From assembly GCF_002159845.1 (NCBI RefSeq), contig NZ_NFJK01000014.1, positions 1-64,000 on the forward strand: a stretch of 64,000 bases of DNA, read 5' to 3'. The notes under the pieces were generated by a model. The model worked only from the letters and a program-made list of their open reading frames with translations, was not told the origin of the DNA and searched no databases. Shown piece after piece: positions 58,458 through 64,000 of the stretch (within the stretch, counting starts at the first letter, position 1; each line of letters opens with the position of its first letter). Both the position numbers and the translations under genes were made by a program. The stretch comes from Anaeromassilibacillus sp. An250. GTDB lineage: Bacteria; Bacillota; Clostridia; Oscillospirales; Acutalibacteraceae.

Positions 58458-59795
58458 CTACACAACTCCTTTCGTTTTCAGAGGTTTTGTACATTTTACC
58501 ATCTCATAAACGACATAGATGGCAACGAGCAGCTCCGTAATGGGCATCGCGAACCAAATGGAGTCCGCCCCCGTGACCAACGGAAGCAAATAGATCAGGA
58601 CCCCGCTGACCACCAATCCGCGCGCCACGGACACAACAAACGCCACCTTGGGCTTCATAAGGGCCTGGAAGTAATAGGTAGAAAAGATGTTCAATGGCAG
58701 CAAAAGGAACGAGATGCCATAGCAGCGGAAAATCGTTGGAGCAATTTCCAGGACCTCGGGCGTTGGCGTCATAAAGACGCGGATAAACAGGTTGGGAACC
58801 GCCAAACTCAATGCTGTCCAAAAGATGCCGAAAAAGGCCGTTGTGCCCAAAGCGTATTTTAAGGCCTGACGGATCCGGTCCCCCTTGTTTGCACCGAAAT
58901 TTGTAGAAATAATGGGCTGGGAGGCCTGCCCAACACTGTAGGCGCAGCACTGCGCAAACGTACTGATGTTGACAATTACGCCGTACACCGCCAGCGCATT
59001 TGTCCCCAAATAGTGCATAATCTGCCGGTTAAACAGGATGGTGAGGATGCCCATCGCAACGTCAATGAAAAAGGTGGAAAATCCGGTTACAGAGATCTCC
59101 TTCAGCATTTTGAACAGGCCGGTGGGTTTCACGAAGTGCAGTGTATTCCGCTTCGTGAAGAAATGCGACAGCATCACGATAAACGTGATGGCCGAACCGA
59201 TGGCCGTGGCAAGCCCCGCGCCATACGCGCCCATATCGCATGTAAAGACAAAGAAATAATCCCCAAACACATTGAAAATGCCGCCCGCCAACACAGCCCC
59301 TGTGGCCAGCGCGGGGTTTTTATCGTTCCGCAGGTAGGCCGCAAGCATCTGGTTGAACAGGAACAGCGGGATTGCAAATTTGATGGGGCTCACGTATTCC
59401 CGCGCCAGAGAAAGCGTGTTGTCCTGCGCGCCAAACAGCAGCAGGAGCTCGCGGTCGAAAAAGATCACAACCAGCCAAATGACCGCCGCAAGAAAGATCG
59501 AGCCGATCACGGAAGCGGTAAAATACGCATTTGACCGCTTCTCCTGGCCTTCCGCCTTTCCCCGGATGGTGCTGAAAAGGACCGAGCCGCCGATCCCCAT
59601 CAGGAGCCCAAAGCTGTAGATGATGTTCCAGACGGGCGCGACCACCGCCAGGGCCGCCGACCCCTCCGGGCCGTGGTACTGGCCGACCATGGCCATGTCT
59701 ACAATCGAATAGATCGACGTGATCAGGGCGCTGCCAAACGCCGCCGCTAAGTATTTAAAATAGATGGTTTTGATGTTGCCGTTCAGAAAGTCCAT
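58458..59795 (-). CDS. MATE-family multidrug exporter
   Basis: 445 aa, 12 predicted membrane helices. Features: SIVDMAMVGQYHGPEGSAALAVV near residue 26 and the second-half equivalent NALAVYGVIVNISTFAQCCAYSVGQASQPIISTNFGA. Na+- or H+-driven exporter of cationic drugs or metabolites. GGAGG precedes the ATG. An attenuator hairpin and strong promoter lie upstream. Confidence 0.93.
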   Translation of the reverse strand: MDFLNGNIKTIYFKYLAAAFGSALITSIYSIVDMAMVGQYHGPEGSAALAVVAPVWNIIYSFGLLMGIGGSVLFSTIRGKAEGQEKRSNAYFTASVIGSIFLAAVIWLVVIFFDRELLLLFGAQDNTLSLAREYVSPIKFAIPLFLFNQMLAAYLRNDKNPALATGAVLAGGIFNVFGDYFFVFTCDMGAYGAGLATAIGSAITFIVMLSHFFTKRNTLHFVKPTGLFKMLKEISVTGFSTFFIDVAMGILTILFNRQIMHYLGTNALAVYGVIVNISTFAQCCAYSVGQASQPIISTNFGANKGDRIRQALKYALGTTAFFGIFWTALSLAVPNLFIRVFMTPTPEVLEIAPTIFRCYGISFLLLPLNIFSTYYFQALMKPKVAFVVSVARGLVVSGVLIYLLPLVTGADSIWFAMPITELLVAIYVVYEMVKCTKPLKTKGVV

Positions 59796-59823
59796 TCATA
59801 TTCTCCTCCTTCCAAATAAAAAA

Positions 59824-59866
59824 GGCTGGATAAGGTCAGACATTTCAGTCTGTGCCTTATCCAGCC
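59824..59866 (-). promoter_or_regulatory. Attenuator/terminator hairpin in the MATE leader
   Basis: GGCTGGATAAGG (59824-59835) and CCTTATCCAGCC (59855-59866) are perfect inverses, with an inner CAGAC/GTCTG stem. On the minus strand TTTTTT follows, then the MATE ribosome site 15 nt later. A 29-codon frame (ATG near 59872 to the stop at 59783) runs through the hairpin and overlaps the MATE start. Confidence 0.75.
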
Positions 59867-59909
59867 CATCATTTCTACCGAATGATTTGCCCTCCGAGCA
59901 AGCCTGTCT

Positions 59910-59938
59910 ATTGTAACAGATTTCTTTTTGCATGTCAA
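59910..59938 (-). promoter_or_regulatory. Sigma-A promoter of the MATE-kinase operon
   Basis: Minus strand: -35 TTGACA (59933-59938), 17-bp spacer, -10 TACAAT (59910-59915). About 110 nt of leader follow. 59939-60158 shows no gene. Confidence 0.85.
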
Positions 59939-60158
59939 ATGCGAGCGGAGGAACCCAGCGATGGGAAGCGCAAAATCCTGATCCCGGCCTTCCGCGCCAA
60001 ACAAAGAGGGGCAGGGTGGCGCCCCAGCGATCGTATCCTCTTCGGGCGCTGAATCGCTCCGCCGGTATAAAGGCGCTAAAGGTGATATCCTATTCGTATA
60101 AATCATTATGATTATACGAAACGTATCGTTTAATATGATACACTTTGTATAATTTGCT

Positions 60159-60563
60159 TTAATTATTACAGGTTCTACTTTGTCCCCGGCAGAGGTCCAG
60201 CCACTGGCACCCCTGGCAAACCTGCTCCAAACAGCCGGGCCGTAGGATCTGCTGCTCCACCCGCCGCTCAAATTCGTCCCAGGGAACCCGCTGCCCAAAC
60301 CGCAGGCCGCAGTATTGCAACACGGCACGGTCATACCTATCGGGCTTCGGCGCGGACGCGCACCAGCCGCTTTGATTGTGTGGGCAGCTCGCGCAGAGGA
60401 CGTCCGCACCTGCGGTCAGTTCGATGTCCGTCTCCGGTGCGGCTTGCAGGCCGGCGATGACGCGCGTCATATTCTCGACAAACGCAGGGCTATAGCCCTT
60501 TCCCGTAAAGTGCCGGATGCAGAGCCCGTGGTGGGGCCGCAGCCGTATGGCCTTCCCGTTCAT
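60159..60563 (-). CDS. DUF1284 cysteine-rich protein
   Basis: 134 aa. IRLRPHHGLCIRHFTGKGYS at the start, then CASCPHNQSGWCAS and a Cys-rich end (CLEQVCQGCQWLDLC). DUF1284 proteins are putative iron-sulfur or metal proteins often next to bioY, as here (4-nt overlap). Role in biotin uptake or use is unproven. Confidence 0.85.
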   Translation of the reverse strand: MNGKAIRLRPHHGLCIRHFTGKGYSPAFVENMTRVIAGLQAAPETDIELTAGADVLCASCPHNQSGWCASAPKPDRYDRAVLQYCGLRFGQRVPWDEFERRVEQQILRPGCLEQVCQGCQWLDLCRGQSRTCNN

Positions 60564-61111
60564 ACCGAAACCGCCATCCCTGCTTTGGACAGCGTCTTGC
60601 GCAGCACGGGTACCAACAGGGCGGCCACGGCAATCTTGGCCGCATCTCCCGGAAGGAAAGGAACGACACACAGCAACAGGGATTCCACCAGGCCGGTATG
60701 CGCGACCACCATATACCAGGCGGTGCCCAATAGATAGCAGAGCGCCAACCCGCCAGCCATGGACAGGGCAAACCAATATGCCTTCCCATGGCACCGTGCG
60801 GACAAGAGCCCCACCAGCCATGCCGCCGCAACGTACCCAACGATATAGCCGCCCGTCGGCCCAAGCAGGATTCCCATCCCTCCGCTGAAAGAGGCAAACA
60901 CCGGCAGGCCAATCACCCCCAGCAGGACATAGACGGCCTGGCTAATTGCACCGCGCTTCGCCCCCAGCACGCCGCCCGCCACAAAGACCGAGAAGGTCGC
61001 CAGGTTGACCGGCACGGGCTGAATCGGGATTGCAATCTGGGAAAGCACCGCGGTCAAGGCTGCAAACAGTGCGCAAAGGATCAAGCTTCTTGTTTTTTCC
61101 AACCGGTTCAT
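60560..61111 (-). CDS. bioY: BioY biotin-binding S component of ECF transporter
   Basis: 183 aa from the ATG at 61111 (GGGAGGAG upstream). Six membrane segments; signatures AALTAVLSQIAIPIQPVPVNLATFSVFVAGGVLGAKRGAISQAVYVLLGVIGLPVFA and GPTGGYIVGYVAAAWLVG are diagnostic. It captures biotin and works with the shared EcfAAT module. Controlled by a BirA-type operator. Confidence 0.95.
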   Translation of the reverse strand: MNRLEKTRSLILCALFAALTAVLSQIAIPIQPVPVNLATFSVFVAGGVLGAKRGAISQAVYVLLGVIGLPVFASFSGGMGILLGPTGGYIVGYVAAAWLVGLLSARCHGKAYWFALSMAGGLALCYLLGTAWYMVVAHTGLVESLLLCVVPFLPGDAAKIAVAALLVPVLRKTLSKAGMAVSV

Positions 61112-61125
61112 ACGTCTCCTCCCTA

Positions 61126-61157
61126 TTGTCAACCTATTGATTTCATAAAGTTTACAA
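61126..61157 (-). promoter_or_regulatory. BirA-type biotin operator
   Basis: TTGTCAACC (61126-61134), 15-bp spacer, GTTTACAA (61150-61157): two arms like the TTGTTAACC/GGTTAACAA operator bound by biotin-loaded BirA. It lies just downstream of the -10. Confidence 0.8.
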
Positions 61158-61161
61158 TGGC

Positions 61162-61190
61162 ATTATACAGGACGCATTGGGACCTGTCAA
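61162..61190 (-). promoter_or_regulatory. Sigma-A promoter of bioY
   Basis: Minus strand: -35 TTGACA (61185-61190), 17-bp spacer, -10 TATAAT (61162-61167): a consensus promoter. Confidence 0.9.
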
Positions 61191-61237
61191 GGATTGGAAA
61201 GATGAACGGGGCTGAATTTTCCAGAACCGTATGAGAG

Positions 61238-61260
61238 GAAGGCTTTTAATACAAGCCTTC
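61238..61260. terminator. Small hairpin between galM and bioY
   Basis: GAAGGCTT (61238-61245) and AAGCCTTC (61253-61260), loop of 7. No T-run, so terminator function is uncertain. Confidence 0.4.
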
Positions 61261-61350
61261 CCCTCGTCTCCCTGTTTTCGCAGCAAAGTCCAACCGGCCT
61301 TTGCTGACGGCAAATGCAGGGTATATGAAATACATTTTGGATAATTTTCT

Positions 61351-62388
61351 TTATTTACAACCAAACGTAAATGACGTGTCGTGTGCATAGAGCGCTCCCT
61401 TATGCAGCACGGGCGACGGAAAATGCGGGCACGACATCGCATTGGGGAAATACTGCGTCTCCAAGCACAAGCCCATGTTCGTCTCATAGGGCACCCCGGA
61501 TTTCCCGACCGGGCCATCCAACACATTCCCGCTGTAGAACTGCACGCCGGGCATGGTGGTGCGGACGGTCATCGCAATCCCTGTATCGGGCGAATAGAGC
61601 TCTGCGGCGACCTTCTCCCCATCCCCGCCGTCCAGGATAAAGTTGTGGTCGTATCCCTTCCCGTTGCGCAGCTGCGGGCAGTCCACGTCCATATCCCGCC
61701 CGATTTCCTTGCTCTCCCGGAAGTCAAACGGCGTCCCCTCGACGGAGAGGACGGTGCCGGTCGGCAGGCAGTCCGCATCGTTTTCCGTGAAAGATCCCGC
61801 CGGAATGCGCAGGATATGGTTGCGGATCGTCCCCTTCCCCTCGCCGGACAGGTTGAAATAGCAGTGGTTCGTGAGGTTGACCACGGTGTCCGCGTCGGTC
61901 TCCGCACGGTATTGCAGGAGCAGCCGGTTGTCATCGGTAAAGGTGTACGTCACGCGCACATCGAGGTTGCCGGGATACCCCTCTTCCCCGTCCGGGGAAA
62001 GCCGGTGGAACATCACCGACTGCCCCTCAATGCTGGCGTCCCAAACGCGCTTGTCAAATCCGCAAATCCCGCCGTGCAGATGGTTCGGCCCATCGTTGAC
62101 CGCCAGATGGTATTCCGTCCCATTGAGCTGGAAAATCCCCTTTTCAATGCGGTTGCCATGGCGCCCGACCACAGCCCCCAGATACCCATTGTTCTGCTCG
62201 TATTCCGCAAGGGTGCGGTACCCCAGGCAGACGTCCGTCAACGTCCCGTTGCGGTCGGGCACCCGGATTGCCTGGATGGTGCATCCGTAGTTCATCACGC
62301 TCACGGACGCCCCGCTCGCATTTTCGATGCAAAACCGGTATACGGGGACCCCGCCCCGTGTCGTGCCAAACAATTCTTGTGTGACCAT
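61351..62388 (-). CDS. galM: Aldose 1-epimerase (mutarotase)
   Basis: 345 aa from the ATG at 62388 (AAGGAGG upstream). Catalytic and binding residues sit in GRHGNRIEKGIF, NDGPNHLHGGICGFDKRVW, LTNHCYFNLSG (catalytic His) and GLCLETQYFPNAM (catalytic Glu). Interconverts alpha and beta sugars such as galactose. The neighbouring sugar-binding protein suggests a galactose or arabinose-type pathway. Confidence 0.95.
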   Translation of the reverse strand: MVTQELFGTTRGGVPVYRFCIENASGASVSVMNYGCTIQAIRVPDRNGTLTDVCLGYRTLAEYEQNNGYLGAVVGRHGNRIEKGIFQLNGTEYHLAVNDGPNHLHGGICGFDKRVWDASIEGQSVMFHRLSPDGEEGYPGNLDVRVTYTFTDDNRLLLQYRAETDADTVVNLTNHCYFNLSGEGKGTIRNHILRIPAGSFTENDADCLPTGTVLSVEGTPFDFRESKEIGRDMDVDCPQLRNGKGYDHNFILDGGDGEKVAAELYSPDTGIAMTVRTTMPGVQFYSGNVLDGPVGKSGVPYETNMGLCLETQYFPNAMSCPHFPSPVLHKGALYAHDTSFTFGCK

Positions 62389-62520
62389 GCTTTTTATCCT
62401 CCTTATCAAACTCAGTTGGTTGCTGCTGCGCGCCCCGGCATAAGGAAGCTTGCGCGGCTTTCCCTCCGGCACGCGCGCCGGGAAGTCTGGAAGCGATCCC
62501 GCTTCCCTTTTCCCCGGAAA

Positions 62521-64000
62521 TCAATATTTCCTGCTCCGGATGTACTGCTGCGCATTCTCCTGTGTATAGACCTTTTCGTCGGTGATAATGCGCAGGGGCA
62601 GCTCTTTTCCCGCCATCAAGTCCTTGACCGCCTTCATCAGCTGGGGTCCCAGCAGCGGGCTGCATTCCACCACACAGTTCAGCCGTTTATCGATCAGCGC
62701 TTGAAAGGCCGAGCGCACGCCGTCCACAGAGATCAGCTTGACGTCCACGCCGGGCTTCAGGCCATGGGCCTCCAACGCCTCCGCCGCGCCGAGCGCCATA
62801 TCGTCATTTTGGGAGAAGATCACGTCGATGTCCCACTTATGGGAGGCCATGTAATCCTCTACCACCTGTTTCCCGCCCTCATAGGTGAAATCCCCGCAGG
62901 CTGAATAGACAATTTGGCAATTGGGGTATTCCTGCATAACCTCCTGGAACCCCTGGCTGCGCTCCTCTGAAGGGGACGCCCCCACGGTGCCCTCAATTTC
63001 CATAATGCGCACATGCTCCAACGGGTCTTCCATGGTCCCGGCCAACCACCGCATGGCACGCCGCCCTTCCTCCAGGAAGTCCGCGCCGATAAACGTCATA
63101 TACATATCGTCCTTTTGTGTGCTGACCTTCCGGTCGGAAAGGAGGACCGGAATCCCCGCGTCCTGCGCTTCCTCCAGCACCTCGTCCCAGCCGCTGTCTA
63201 CAACCGGGCTTAGCACAATGACGTCCACTTCCATCTCAATGAACCGGCGCAGCGCCTCGATCTGCCGCTCCTGGCTCTGGTTGCCGTCCTCGTAGATCAG
63301 GTTGATGCCAAAATCCTTGGCCGCGGTCTTGATCGACTGGGTGTTTGCCAAGCGCCAGACGCTCTCCGTGCCAACCTGTGCATATCCCACGTCGATGATC
63401 CGGTCGGGCTCTTCATACACCCGGTTGAGGCTCTCGACGTATTCGTCCGCATTCTCCTTTGTGATGCTGTGGCTCCGCAGGATCACCTGCTTGGGGACGC
63501 CGCTGACATTCTGCAAAATCTCCAGCGCATATTGGACAGCCTCCCTGCCGCCGGTTGGGCAGGTGATCGTCTCGTCGATCAGCCCGCGGCGCACCAGGTC
63601 GATCCCCCGGTTCTCCCCGGTGAACCCATCGACCCCCACAATGCGGATATCGTCGTAGCCCAACTGTTCCAGCGCGCGGGCAGCGCCGAGGGCCATATAA
63701 TCGTTGTGTGCGAAAATCGCGTCGATGTCGCGCAGATGCGTGCCGAACGCCCGGACAATATCCTCCGCGGAGTCGCGGGATTCGCTCACAACATGCACCT
63801 GCTCCACCCTGACGTTGCCCGCTTCTTCGATGACGCTTCGGAAGCCCTCGCTCCGGTCGATGCTCGCCTGCGAGACGGAACTCCCGCAGAGCTCCAGGAC
63901 GGTCCCTTTGCCGCCCAGCATGGCAGACACGGATTTCCCCGCCCGCTTCCCAATCAGTTCGTTATCCGGGCCGATAAAGAGGGAATAATCGTACCCCTCC
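62521..64000 (-). CDS. Sugar-binding protein with two fused periplasmic-binding domains (partial)
   Basis: The frame is open to the window edge; its start is outside. Visible part about 493 aa. First domain, C-terminal part: LIGKRAGKSVSAMLGGKGTVLELCGSS... IDAIFAHNDYMALGAARALEQLG... VGVDGF. A linker at VYEEPDRIID leads to a complete second Peripla_BP_4 domain: VGYAQVGTESVWRLANTQSIKTAAKDFG, EVDVIVLSPVVDSGWDEVLEEAQDAGIPVLLSDR, VIFSQNDDMALGAAEALEAHG. The second is closest to galactofuranose-binding YtfQ types. Two binding domains in one chain is unusual for an ABC receptor. Confidence 0.85.
   Translation of the reverse strand, partial: EGYDYSLFIGPDNELIGKRAGKSVSAMLGGKGTVLELCGSSVSQASIDRSEGFRSVIEEAGNVRVEQVHVVSESRDSAEDIVRAFGTHLRDIDAIFAHNDYMALGAARALEQLGYDDIRIVGVDGFTGENRGIDLVRRGLIDETITCPTGGREAVQYALEILQNVSGVPKQVILRSHSITKENADEYVESLNRVYEEPDRIIDVGYAQVGTESVWRLANTQSIKTAAKDFGINLIYEDGNQSQERQIEALRRFIEMEVDVIVLSPVVDSGWDEVLEEAQDAGIPVLLSDRKVSTQKDDMYMTFIGADFLEEGRRAMRWLAGTMEDPLEHVRIMEIEGTVGASPSEERSQGFQEVMQEYPNCQIVYSACGDFTYEGGKQVVEDYMASHKWDIDVIFSQNDDMALGAAEALEAHGLKPGVDVKLISVDGVRSAFQALIDKRLNCVVECSPLLGPQLMKAVKDLMAGKELPLRIITDEKVYTQENAQQYIRSRKY

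Noticed and set aside
61381..62904. Plus-strand frame (507 aa) opposite galM and the binding protein
   Set aside because: It spans two well-supported minus-strand genes in a GC-rich region and lacks protein-family features.

Overview
The window looks like chromosome plus a large accessory region from an anaerobic, gut-type Firmicute (Clostridia, probably Oscillospiraceae or a relative). The evidence is the rpsI-rplM pair, a SigI/RsgI stress-sigma module, BioY with a BirA-type operator, strong Shine-Dalgarno sequences, and many mobile genes of the kind seen in gut Clostridia (TnpV, TnpW, Maff2, PcfB, DUF3847, MobA/MobL, tet(W)). No rRNA, tRNA or CRISPR array was seen.

Layout. 1-5600: the start of a relaxase, mobC, an HTH/sigma pair, a methyltransferase and an intact tet(W) with its attenuator leader. 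This block abuts a truncated maff2. 5975-7409: an IS110-family element. 7410-48870: the backbone of an integrative conjugative element (ICE) read on the minus strand (ParA, ParB, a RepA-like HTH protein, small ICE proteins, PcfB, then the VirD4-type coupling protein), interrupted by other mobile elements. The ICE abuts the 3' end of rpsI near 49.3 kb, a plausible integration site.

The main observation is that the coupling-protein gene (virD4/T4CP) is cut into four pieces at 44382-44074, 36417-35699, 20245-19669 and 7798-7553. Three separate elements lie between the pieces: E1 (7,659 bp), E2 (15,457 bp) and E3 (11,878 bp). Each carries its own large serine recombinase and a relaxase, and each junction shares 3, 4 or 8 bp. 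Removing the three segments at those shared bases gives exactly 1,836 nt, an uninterrupted 611-codon reading frame with Walker A and Walker B. The elements are therefore intervening sequences whose precise excision would restore the gene.

Element contents. E1: RepA-like primase/helicase, MobQ relaxase with an R1162-like oriT, and a DUF4097 lipoprotein. E2: replication genes, a DinJ/YafQ toxin-antitoxin pair, a MobQ relaxase and oriT, four tandem sigma-70-like genes, and a lantibiotic-protection-like ABC transporter with a two-component system and a clear response-regulator operator. E3: Pre/Mob relaxase, VapE-type helicase, XRE regulator and, as cargo, a tightly overlapping three-gene operon (membrane protein, Rubisco-activase-like AAA+ ATPase, unknown protein that may be HORMA-like). 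An IS with an 8-bp target duplication has landed 17 bp upstream of that operon. I regard this operon as the best candidate for an undescribed system.

49.3-64 kb is chromosome: rpsI-rplM with a leader hairpin; a TtcA-like PP-loop protein; a CotH / DUF4956 / VTC-type polyphosphate polymerase cluster linked to two RsgI-like proteins and SigI; a cytidylate-kinase-like protein with a MATE exporter behind an attenuator; bioY-DUF1284; galM; and a sugar-binding protein with two fused periplasmic-binding domains that runs off the window.
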